Shown here: piece by piece, positions 37,471 to 46,442 of the stretch | Numbering within the stretch: the first letter of the stretch is position 1 | Layout of the letters: each line of letters begins with the position of its first letter | Source of the DNA: Fremontodendron californicum | Taxonomy: Eukaryota > Streptophyta > Magnoliopsida > Malvales > Malvaceae | Assembly (NCBI GenBank): GCA_030761205.1 | Contig: JAULJL010000047.1 | Span: 2,921,501-2,985,500, forward strand | DNA length: 64,000 bases | Direction of reading: 5' to 3' | Translations under genes and position numbers: made by a program | The notes under the pieces: model-generated | Told to the model about the DNA's origin: nothing | What the model saw: the letters and a program-made list of their open reading frames with translations, nothing else | Database searches by the model: none

Positions 37471-38925
37471 TCAAGCTGGGAAGTAAATATTTTCCATTCC
37501 TAGCTTGCTCACAAGTCTTTGAAATGTAGGACTAGTTAATCCCTTTGTTAGGAAATCTGCTAATTGATCTCCAGTAGGGACATAAGGTGTACATATCAAC
37601 CCACTCTCAATCTTCTCCTTTATGAAGTGTCGATCTATTTCCACATGTTTGGTGCGATCATGTTGCACTGGATTATGAGCAATGTTGATAGCTGACTTGT
37701 TGTCACAATATAACTTCATCGGACTCTCTATTGTAATCTTCAAATCATTTATGATCATTTTTAGCCATAGTAGTTCACACACTCCTAGTGCCATGGCTCG
37801 AAACTCTGCTTCTGCACTCGATCTAGCCACTACTGGTTGTTTTTTGCTTCTCCAAGTAACCAAATTGCCTCCCAGAAAAGTGCAATAGCCAGAAGTTGAT
37901 CTCCTATCTATGACTGAGCCTGCATAATCTGCATCTGTATATACTTCCAAACACAGACTTGAACTTTTCCTGAAGAGAATTCCTCTACCTATGTTAGCCT
38001 TTAAGTACTGCAATATTCGATATACTGCCTGGAGATGGACTTCTTTTGGATCATGCATAAATTGACTTACTACACTCACTGCATATGCTATGTCAGGTCT
38101 AGTGTGTGATAGATAAATCAACCTCCCAACTAGTCTTTGATACATTCCCTTATCCACAGGTTCATCTTTAGCTGCATCTCCCAGTTTGTGATTCTGATCT
38201 ATGGGTGTCTCTGCAGGTTTACAACCAGTCTTCCCTGTCTCCTTAAGTAAATCTGTTACATACTTCTGCTGTGAGATAAAGATTCCCCTTTTTGACCTAG
38301 CCACTTCAATACCCAAGAAGTATTTTAGCTTGCCAAGATCTTTTATTTCAAACTCTTTTGCTAACTTAGCTTTAAGAGCTTCTCGTTCTTGGTGATCATT
38401 ACCAGTGACAATAATATCATCAACGTACACAATGAGTGCAGTAACTCCCCCTGATGCAGAGTGCTTAATAAACAAGGTGTGATCTCCTTGGCTCTGTTTA
38501 TACTTCAGAGCTAACATGACCTTAGTAAACCGTCCAAACCATGCTCTTGGAGATTGTTTCAACCCATATAATGCTTTCTTCAGTCGACACACCCTACCAT
38601 TTCTGTCTGCATTAAATCCTGGAGGAATTTCCATGTAAATTTCTTCTTCAAGATCACCATGCAAAAAAGCATTTTTTACATCAAACTGCTGTAGTGTCCA
38701 ATCAAAGTTTGCTGCAAGACTCAGTAGTACCCTTACAGTATTCATCTTTGCTACTGGTGCGAAGGTTTCTTGATAGTCCACACCATAAGTTTGTGTATAC
38801 CCCTTGGCCACCAATCTTGCCTTATATCGTTCAAGGGACCCATCAGCATTATATTTCACTGAAAAAATCCATCTACATCCCACGGGTTTCTTTTCTTTTG
38901 GTAATTCAACAATCTCCCATGTTTT
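37471..38925 (-). CDS. copia reverse transcriptase and RNase H
   Basis: An open frame of about 485 codons with no lesion, beginning without its own start where pol was cut (KTWEIVELPKEKKPVGCRWI). It includes reverse transcriptase (FDVKNAFLHGDLEEEIYMEI, IVYVDDIIVTGND) and RNase H (EVYTDADYAGS, LYCDNKSAINIAH). The start lines up directly with the last native codons of the integrase block at about 41745, showing one pol gene was split by the inversion. Confidence 0.92.
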   Translation of the reverse strand, partial: KTWEIVELPKEKKPVGCRWIFSVKYNADGSLERYKARLVAKGYTQTYGVDYQETFAPVAKMNTVRVLLSLAANFDWTLQQFDVKNAFLHGDLEEEIYMEIPPGFNADRNGRVCRLKKALYGLKQSPRAWFGRFTKVMLALKYKQSQGDHTLFIKHSASGGVTALIVYVDDIIVTGNDHQEREALKAKLAKEFEIKDLGKLKYFLGIEVARSKRGIFISQQKYVTDLLKETGKTGCKPAETPIDQNHKLGDAAKDEPVDKGMYQRLVGRLIYLSHTRPDIAYAVSVVSQFMHDPKEVHLQAVYRILQYLKANIGRGILFRKSSSLCLEVYTDADYAGSVIDRRSTSGYCTFLGGNLVTWRSKKQPVVARSSAEAEFRAMALGVCELLWLKMIINDLKITIESPMKLYCDNKSAINIAHNPVQHDRTKHVEIDRHFIKEKIESGLICTPYVPTGDQLADFLTKGLTSPTFQRLVSKLGMENIYFPA

Positions 38926-38929
38926 GTTT

Positions 38930-39241
38930 TTGAAAAACAGATTTGCAGTAAATGTTGACTGCAGTAGCTGCTGACTGTTAGCAGTAAATGCTGACTGTCA
39001 GATTTGCAGTAAATGCTGACTGCAGTAACTGCTGATTCTTAGGCAGATATTGCTGCTGATTTTTAGGAGAATATTTTATTGTTGTGCTTGATTTATTCCC
39101 TAATTACAGGGATTGTTTTTTCTGGTTTAATTCCTAGTTGTAGAGTTGACTTACTTGATTCTTTTGGCTTATAAAAGGCCTTCTGATGTACATAAAACAG
39201 ATAAGAAATACAGATTTACTATTTCTTCTTTTCCTTCAACA
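38930..39241 (+). repeat. Copia LTR, inverted inner copy
   Basis: Runs from TTGAAAAACAG to CTTCAACA, lacking only the first two or so bases. It is followed at once by the primer site TGGTATCAGAGC at 39242. Confidence 0.92.
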
Positions 39242-39253
39242 TGGTATCAGAGC
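39242..39253 (+). other. Copia primer binding site
   Basis: TGGTATCAGAGC, complementary to tRNA-Met, directly after the inner LTR. Confidence 0.88.
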
Positions 39254-39402
39254 TATAGGCTCATTTTTTCTGGGATTTGAAATCTGTCCAAGAACAGAAT
39301 TTCTGCTCAATTTTTTTTTTCAGCCTTCATAGCTGAATTTCTGGTCACTGATCAGCAGTCTTCATTGCTGATTTTTCTTTCAAAAACATAGGAAAGGAAG
39401 AT

Positions 39403-41766
39403 ATGCCTTCATTGAATGAAGCAATATCTATTATCCGGGCTGAAGAAAGCAGGAGGGGAGTCATGCTTGCTGTTCAACCAGTAGAAGGATCAGCGTTGCT
39501 CACAACTGAATTGGTTCCAGGAAAATCTGCTGCAGCAAATGCGGACAGCAGAAAATCAGATTCAAGAAACATGAGTAAAGGGAATTTGATGTGTAACCAC
39601 TGCAAGAAGCATGGACACACAAAGGAAAACTGCTGGAAACTTCATGGGAGGCCACAGAACTCTAACCGAAAATGGCAACAGAGGGGACAAGCACATTCTG
39701 CTCAAGCCAACATCACCAGTAATCTCACTGATCAGACTACTCCAAGTGATAGAGAATTCAATAAAGATGATATTGATCGACTGAGATTGCTCCTTGACTC
39801 ACTAGAAAAAACTTCAGGTGCATGTTCATTAGCACTCTCAGGTAAGTTTCCTTCTCCATGTGCTCTTAGTGTCTCAAAACCTAACTCACTTGACTCTTGG
39901 ATCATTGACTCCGGAGCAACCGACCACATGACCTACTCCTCCCACAATTTTTCCACTTACAGCCCATGTCCTAGCAATAAAAAAATTACTATAGCTAATG
40001 GTTCCTTAGTAACAGTAGCTGGCCAAGGAGACATTCATATAGGACAATCCTTAATCTTGAAAAATGTCTTACATGTGCCAAAACTGTCTACCAACCTTGT
40101 ATCTGTCAAACAAATTACAAAAGATCTAAATTGTAATTTGCTTTTTTTGCCTACACATTGTGTGTTTAAGGACCAAGTTACGGGGAAGACGATTGGGCGT
40201 GCTAAGGAAAGCAATGGACTTTACTATCTTGAGTTCCCAGATGGCTATGTGAACACTGGGGCTGGTTACTCATCCATGCTCATGTCTGAAACAAGTACTC
40301 AAAATAAAGACCAAATTTGGCTTCGACATTTTCAACTTGGTCACCCACCTTTTAGAGTTCTTAGGATGATGTTTCCTTCTCTATTCAGAAATATTGATAT
40401 CCAACAGTTTCATTGTGATATTTGTGAGTTTGCTAAACACAAAAGAATTTCCTTTCCTTTGAGCAATAAAAAATCTTCATTTCCTTTTCAATTGATTCAC
40501 AGTGACATTTGGGGTCCATCAAGGGTAGCTAATATTTCTGGGGCTCGGTGGTTTGTTACATTCATTGACGATTGTACTCGTCTATCGTGGGTCTTTCTCT
40601 TGAAAGAAAAATCTGATGTGATTAAAGTTTTTCAAAATTTTCACAACATGATAACAAATCAATTTGGTGTGAGGATAAAAAGATTGCGAACTGATAATGC
40701 TAGGGAATATTTTAATCAAGTGTTATCCCCATTTCTTCAAAAGGAAGGAATTATTCATGAATCCTCCTGTGTTGATACACCCCAACAAAATGGAGTGGCA
40801 GAAAGGAAAAATGGTCACCTTCTTGACACAGTCCGTGCCCTCCTTTTCCAGAGAAAAGTTCCAAAACAATTTTGGGGAGAAGCTGTACTTACAGCCACTC
40901 ATCTCATTAATAGAGTTCCCTCTCGGGTTTTAGGCTTTAAGAGTCCTTGGGAAGTGTTCTCAATTTTTTTTCCAGATTTTCCTATTCCTAATCGCCTGAA
41001 TCCTCGTGTTTTTGGGTGTGTCTCATTTGTCCATGTTCATGCTCATAATCGAAGCAAGCTTGATCCTAGAGCAATCAAATGTGTGTTTGTGGGATATTCT
41101 TCCACTCAAAAGGGGTATAAGTGCTATCATCCTCCGACCCGTAAAACATATGTCTCCATCGATGTCACATTTGTGGAGTCTGAGAGTTACTTTCATCCTT
41201 CTCTTCAGGGGGAGACACCTACTCATGAAGAGAAGGATGATTTCCTTCATCTACCTAGTCTTATTACCCATTCACCTATGCCCAACTTCATGCCTAATTC
41301 TGCCATGCCTAATTCTGCCCAAAACAGTTGCCCCAAACCTGCCCAAAACAGTGAAACCAAACCTGATCATGCCACAGACAGCCAAGAGGATCCAGTATTC
41401 ACAAAGCCATTGCAAGTTTACTCAAGAAAGAAAGGATCCATTGCTAATCCAGAACATGTCCAAAGGTCAGAACCAATGCTTGGAAGTGAAGCAAATTGTG
41501 AGGTAAATACTTCTACTGATGTTACTTTTAATGATGATCTACATCTACCCATTGCAGTAAGAAAAGCTACTAGAAAATGCACACAACATCCAATTTCTCA
41601 CTTTGTGTCTTTTGAAAAAACCTCACCTTCACATAAGGCCTTCCTCACTCACCTAAATTCCATAGCCATCCCTCAAACCCTATCTGAGGCACTAAATAGT
41701 AAAGAATGGAAACAAGCAATGAGAGTGGAGATGGATGCACTTGAGAAAAACAATCCCTGTAATTAG
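39403..41766 (+). CDS. copia gag (truncated), protease and integrase
   Basis: An open frame of 787 codons. Order: gag C-terminus, zinc knuckle CNHCKKHGHTKENC, protease WIIDSGATDHMTYS, the pre-integrase motif LGHPPFRVLRMM, and the integrase core (HSDIWGPS, FIDDCTRLSWVFL, LRTDNAREYF, CVDTPQQNGVAERKNGHLLD) with all three catalytic acids. Only about 160 bp separate the primer site from this frame, so most of gag is deleted. The last native codons are LEKN; the frame then runs into LTR sequence (NPCN, stop). It cannot make an intact Gag. Confidence 0.92.
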   Translation: MPSLNEAISIIRAEESRRGVMLAVQPVEGSALLTTELVPGKSAAANADSRKSDSRNMSKGNLMCNHCKKHGHTKENCWKLHGRPQNSNRKWQQRGQAHSAQANITSNLTDQTTPSDREFNKDDIDRLRLLLDSLEKTSGACSLALSGKFPSPCALSVSKPNSLDSWIIDSGATDHMTYSSHNFSTYSPCPSNKKITIANGSLVTVAGQGDIHIGQSLILKNVLHVPKLSTNLVSVKQITKDLNCNLLFLPTHCVFKDQVTGKTIGRAKESNGLYYLEFPDGYVNTGAGYSSMLMSETSTQNKDQIWLRHFQLGHPPFRVLRMMFPSLFRNIDIQQFHCDICEFAKHKRISFPLSNKKSSFPFQLIHSDIWGPSRVANISGARWFVTFIDDCTRLSWVFLLKEKSDVIKVFQNFHNMITNQFGVRIKRLRTDNAREYFNQVLSPFLQKEGIIHESSCVDTPQQNGVAERKNGHLLDTVRALLFQRKVPKQFWGEAVLTATHLINRVPSRVLGFKSPWEVFSIFFPDFPIPNRLNPRVFGCVSFVHVHAHNRSKLDPRAIKCVFVGYSSTQKGYKCYHPPTRKTYVSIDVTFVESESYFHPSLQGETPTHEEKDDFLHLPSLITHSPMPNFMPNSAMPNSAQNSCPKPAQNSETKPDHATDSQEDPVFTKPLQVYSRKKGSIANPEHVQRSEPMLGSEANCEVNTSTDVTFNDDLHLPIAVRKATRKCTQHPISHFVSFEKTSPSHKAFLTHLNSIAIPQTLSEALNSKEWKQAMRVEMDALEKNNPCN

Positions 41767-41938
41767 GGAATAAATCAAGCACAACAATAAAATATTCTCC
41801 TAAAAATCAGCAGCAATATCTGCCTAAGAATCAGCAGTTACTGCAGTCAGCATTTACTGCAAATCTGACAGTCAGCATTTACTGCTAACAGTCAGCAGCT
41901 ACTGCAGTCAACATTTACTGCAAATCTGTTTTTCAACA
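41746..41938 (-). repeat. Copia LTR, partial, minus orientation
   Basis: About 193 bp equal to the 37271-37463 part of the full LTR. The joint to integrase shares AAAAACAA on both sides. Confidence 0.9.
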
Positions 41939-42439
41939 CATAACAATATGTACATGTAGTATAACTATATGTACATTCTTCCAAACTATATGTACTTCCT
42001 TTTAGTACTATACCACTATAGCCTATAAAATAGAACAAAACTATAGCACTATGCTCCCCATTCCCCATCACTTTTTAGTAAACAAAAGATTCAAATGAGT
42101 ACTTACAAAATTAAAAAATTTAGACATGTTGTATGAATTGTAGTCCCTTCAAAGTTGTTATCAAGTTGACTGCAAAAGGTCAAGAGAAACAATTTAGAAA
42201 CCGAGCACAAGAAAACCCATGCATTATAATATATGGAAAAGTGGTTTTTTTCTTTTGTTGTTCTGGTCAATTTGTATTCTGTCCAAATTTGGAAGATAAC
42301 TAATTTCTTCAGGCAAAAGACCTGTCAAGTGGTTTACATTTAGGAACTTGGAAACAAAGAATATCATTTATAAATATCATGTTAGATTACTTGTATACCT
42401 CAACCAAGAAATAACCAGTAATGCTCTTTAATCAACATT

Positions 42440-42702
42440 AAAAAAGTAGTAAATATGTAACTTTTAATACTCTTATCATAGAGAGATCTCAAACTCCTAA
42501 CCACAACCCCTCACTCTAATCTCATAATCATTTAAAACTACTCTAAAACTATAGTTTTACTAAGAAATGCTTCAAGAAAATAAGTCACTTATATGTACAT
42601 AAAGGTATAATAAGTATGTACATATAGCATAATTATATGTACATTCAGTAAAAGTATATGTACATTTTCGTATTAGTGACAAATTCTACCCTAAACCCAA
42701 TC
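42440..42702 (-). repeat. Right inverted terminal repeat of the MULE-like region
   Basis: Reverse complement matches 29848-30125; contains several TGTACAT motifs. Confidence 0.75.
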
Positions 42703-42764
42703 AATTATGCTATTATGTGTTCCCATTCTTTAAAATCCTACCCTAATTTGGGTTCACACTTGAA

Positions 42765-42878
42765 GGTCTGAAAGTAGATATACATATCCAAGATGCAGAA
42801 AAAAAAATTAGTTTGAAGGTCTAAAAGTAGATATACATATCCAAGATGCAGAAAAATAATTAGTTTGAAGCTCTTAAT
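42765..42878. repeat. Two-copy tandem repeat, about 54 bp
   Basis: GTAGATATACATATCCAAGA within a unit starting GAAGGTCT occurs twice, separated by an A-rich segment and AATTAGTTT. Confidence 0.85.
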
Positions 42879-44018
42879 CAGTTTTAGATTTCTATGGGGG
42901 TGTGTGCATGTGAGCATAAAACTGTCACATGTTTTTACTCTTTCACAGAGAAAGAAAAATGGATAGAAGTGAAGAGTAATACTAGTATGATAAATAATCT
43001 CAAGGTGAGCACAATTGTATCTCTTGAACTGCAGAAATGAAATTTAAATATAAAAAAACTACCCTTTACACTCCCATTGTGGGTGAAAAATAAATATTAA
43101 TATAATTCATTAAAATATAGAAGAAAAAATCTTGAAAAATAAAATGTAAACTACACCATTTATAAAATCTTGAAAAATGAAATCTTCAAAGACAGCAAAA
43201 GTAACAAAAGCAATTCATTTCCAGAGTAAAAAATACCCACTGAAACATCACTTGGGATCTGAACTTCCAAGCCAAGTTTCCTGCAATTTGTTTATTTATC
43301 ACTAATTACTACACATTGAAGCATCCACTTTCTAAGTTAACATATTTTTATCACTAATTTTCATTACTACACATCCAATAAAAGCAACACCATACCAACC
43401 TTTAGCAAATAGTGATTATCCACTTAAGACTTTATGGGCTCGTTTTTTCATTAATAAGTGAACATGTTGTTTGTTTCTTGATCACTTCTGGAAGATTCAA
43501 TTTTCACACAAGATATATATTCAGCCTATGATTTAAATCATAACAATTTAATTGTAGTCTGCAACTGGAAGAAAAAGCTTAAGCAACCAACTAACAAATA
43601 AAACTGAATGCAACTTCACCTTGTTCTCTAGCCTAACATCCACTTGTAAAATTTTGGATGATTCTATATTTGGACTACAGTCACCGTTTCCTTGCCTTTG
43701 TATATTGGATAAGCCTGAATTAAAGAAAAAATGAAGAAATATTTTTTTATAAAAAATAAACCCAAATTTACCTGAAAGAAGTGATTTTTGAACGAATTAA
43801 GAAAAACCCAGATTGCCAAAACGTTTATTGAACATAAAAATAAAAATAAAAATAAAAACAAGAAATAGGACATAGATTTTATGATTAAAAATTTCAAAAT
43901 CAATAATATTTGCATATATTTCAGCAACCAAATAATCAATCTCAAATAATCCAATAAAAAAAAAGATCAAACTTTTGATAATTAATTACCTCACAAGGAG
44001 CATGAGAAGAAAAGTTAC
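42879..44018. other. Spacer with possible minus-strand exons
   Basis: On the minus strand, segments at about 43633-43714 and 43235-43284 have acceptor/donor-like edges and short open frames, but their phases do not join cleanly. Otherwise AT-rich. Confidence 0.35.
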
Positions 44019-44117
44019 CGCAGATGAAGAAAGAAGAGAGTTTGGAACAGTGTTTAGGTCGACAGTTGAGTCTCCCCGTGATGAGTTCGACCCTAGTCGA
44101 CTACTACCCGACTCCAT
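44019..44117 (-). CDS. Possible first coding exon of an unknown gene
   Basis: ATG at 44117 opens 33 codons (MESGSSRLGSNSSRGDSTVD, then LNTVPNSLLSSSA) ending at a good donor GCG|GTAACT. The Ser/Asn-rich N-terminus looks disordered. No convincing partner exon downstream; the gene may be broken by the MULE-like region. Confidence 0.35.
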
Positions 44118-45010
44118 TCCAACCCCTTATTTTTAAGCTTCCTCCTTTTTTAAAAAGCTTTTGGGAGAAAACAATAAATTTCTCGACGGGTGAGTTTGTT
44201 TCTTTCTTCAGTGTTAATGAAGTTGATGATTGAAAGCTAAGGTTAAAAATGTCTTTACTGTTTCTTTATTAATAATTTTAAAATTTTAATTTTTTTTTCT
44301 ACATATTACTTTTATCTATTATACAATTTAATAAATTATAATTTTAGAAAGCATGTTTTTCAGATTTACCAAAAAAAAAAAAAGTTAGTCTCCTCTTTTT
44401 TCTCTTAGTTTTGGTCTCTATTCGTTTTCTCTCTCTAACCACCTTTTCTGTTCCAGCCGGCAACTCTTAAACCAAAATTCCGACCACCGTGCCTCGCTGT
44501 GAAATCCGCTGTCAACTTCCTTTTATCCAAAGTTGGAGAATTAATCATGGCAAAATAACGTGTAAAACATCGTTTCATTCCGATTCATCGATGATTCATT
44601 TTGAGTTTTTAATCTTCTGCCGCCACTAAGGCAGTCACCAGTTACTATAAACTTTTTTGACATTATTTTAATGAATTATTGAAGCTAACAGAATTTGATG
44701 TTACTAGTTCCATTTACATACTCTAATAAAGTTGCTCAATTAACATGATATAGATTATATCGAATTCAAACCATTGGAGGGGATTCCCTCTGCCTGCCCA
44801 AATGCTGATATTTGATTAATTAATAATATCTTTAAAAAATAAATAAATAAAGTCCCCCAGAGCTGAAAGCCTGAAACCATTCAAATAATTGGACATTATT
44901 AGGCATGTAATCATGGATATGCCGCCTGGTTCCAAGATTTGAAACAAAAATAAAACATTTTCCATATTTGTTTTACTGTTGACTGATGAACATATCCTCT
45001 CAGTAAACAG
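44118..45010. other. Spacer, no gene seen
   Basis: AT-rich. Positions 44440-44540 are a little GC-richer, as in a leader, but no coding pattern is seen. Confidence 0.45.
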
Positions 45011-45510
45011 ATTTCCCTATACAAATCATAGAAGTAATTCATGTTACTCGAACTCTTTTTTTTTTTTTTATTTGTGTTTGATATTTATATTTGATATATA
45101 TTCGAATATGGATATTGGATATTTTTTTCAAATATATAGAAAACTTTAAAAAAAAAAATTAAACATACCCGTCGAACACATCCATATTGACACTGACCTC
45201 AAATCCGGATAATATAGGCAATAATTAGTCTAAACTACTCTTAACTTTATGTACCACAAATTTCCCTATATAAATCGTAGAAGTAATTCATGTTACTCAA
45301 ACTCTTTATTTTTCTTATTTTTCTTTATGTGTGTTCGATATTTGTATCTAGTATATATTCAAATATGAATATGTCCATATATATATATATATATATAATT
45401 TTAAAAAAATTAAACATACCCGTATCGAACATATCCATATCGACATTGACTCCGAATCCGGATAATATAGGCAATAATTAGTCTAAACTACTCTTAACTT
45501 TATGTACCAA
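45011..45510. repeat. Two-copy tandem duplication including a decayed family A MITE
   Basis: A unit of about 245 bp, starting TTTCCCTATA.AAATC.TAGA and ending ACTCTTAACTTTATGTACCA, occurs twice. Inside each copy is an old family A MITE (ATGTTACTC.AACTC to TCCGGATAATATAG). An (AT)n run at about 45375-45396 separates the copies in length. Confidence 0.82.
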
Positions 45511-45774
45511 AATAACCTGCTCTTCCTTTTCATGTATTATTATGTTTATTTGGTATAGAAACTTTGAAGATAAGTTCAGAAAGTAAAACAGATAAATTTA
45601 TACTAAAACAAGCTGCTGCCTGCAATAAGTGCTCAAATAATCTATCAAGGTTAAAGGCTCACTAATGATGGGTAAGGTCAAGATGAAATGTAGACAAACA
45701 CAAACCATATATAGGGAATTATCATGACAGCATAGTTTTCTTTCTAAAAAGAAAATCACCTTCGTTAAACTAGA

Positions 45775-46005
45775 CCCGACAATATTACACGATTACACGA
45801 TACAAAAAAAAATAATTAAAAACACGACCACGACACGAAAAAATAACAAGAACACAACACGAATACACAAATGTCTCAATATCTATATAATACGAATTAT
45901 TAACGTATCAAAGTTTATATAAATATAAAATACCTTAAACACAATTATGACGCGACAAAATACACTAACATGATATGAATACACAAATTGCCAGATCTAC
46001 ATTAA
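45775..46005 (+). mobile_element. MITE family B copy with 8-bp flanks
   Basis: Starts TAGACCCGACAATATTACAC and ends AAATTGCCAGATCTA; these ends are inverted relatives. Flanks CGTTAAAC / CATTAAAC match 7 of 8, suggesting a hAT-type insertion. Confidence 0.78.
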
Positions 46006-46139
46006 ACAATGTAAAAGTAGTTATGAAAATATGGAATGCCTGACACAATAAAGGATTTCATTGAAAAAACAATAAATAAATAAAAAATTCAAATCATTGC
46101 CATAGTCCATATCATATGTATATCTAGCTTGGTAATTTT

Positions 46140-46278
46140 GAAAACAACACAATTACACGACACGAACACGATAATATATCAAAATTTATATAAATATGTA
46201 ATACCTTAAACACGATTATAACATGAAAAAAATAACACAAACACGACATGAATACGCGAATTTGACATATCTATGTAT
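46140..46278 (+). mobile_element. MITE family B, internally deleted
   Basis: Contains ACACAATTACACGACACGAA, then joins GATAATATATCAAAATTTAT, lacking about 90 bp of the centre. Confidence 0.65.
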
Positions 46279-46442
46279 ATCTGCATATATGGGCAGCTTT
46301 TGCACGTTTCAATGCAACATTTGTGATGGCTAATTGGAAGATTTTCTTAGCCACATGAAAACAAAATTGCAAAAATGTACCCAGATTTGGCCATGGCAAG
46401 AAAGAATTCCATGAGACAAGAAGCCAGTCTTTTCTCTCAGTC

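Larger units (their letters stand above)
37150..41938. mobile_element. Ty1/copia retrotransposon with an internal inversion
   Basis: The outer LTR ends TGTTGAAGG and TTTTTCAACA are bounded by an exact 5-bp duplication CATAA (37145-37149 and 41939-41943). The left half is in minus orientation: a full LTR (37150-37463), then reverse transcriptase/RNase H. The middle block is in plus orientation: a nearly full LTR (38930-39241), the primer site, then gag, protease and integrase (39403-41766). The right end is a partial LTR in minus orientation (about 41746-41938). The LTR copies look identical where they overlap, so the rearrangement is young or happened during integration. Confidence 0.9.
29848..42702. 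mobile_element. Composite MULE-like region with captured gene fragments
   Basis: The left end (29848 to about 30125) and the right end (about 42440-42702) are long inverted copies, sharing ATGTACATATACTTTT.CTGAA, TATTTTCTTGAA.CATTTC and GTAAAAGTTA.ATATTT.CTAC. Related TGTACATA-rich subunits lie in plus orientation on the left (32575-33605) and in minus orientation on the right (37010-37149 and 42490-42610). A MuDR-type transposase remnant sits between them at 34985-35791. Fragments of ribosomal protein L8 and histone H2A lie inside. Later insertions are a hAT element (31113-32048) and a rearranged copia element (37150-41938). I could not find a 9-bp target duplication, so the outer limits are approximate. 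Confidence 0.65.

Noticed and set aside
40697..41506. Extra plus-strand frames inside the copia element
   Set aside because: They overlap the integrase frame in another phase and show no domain.
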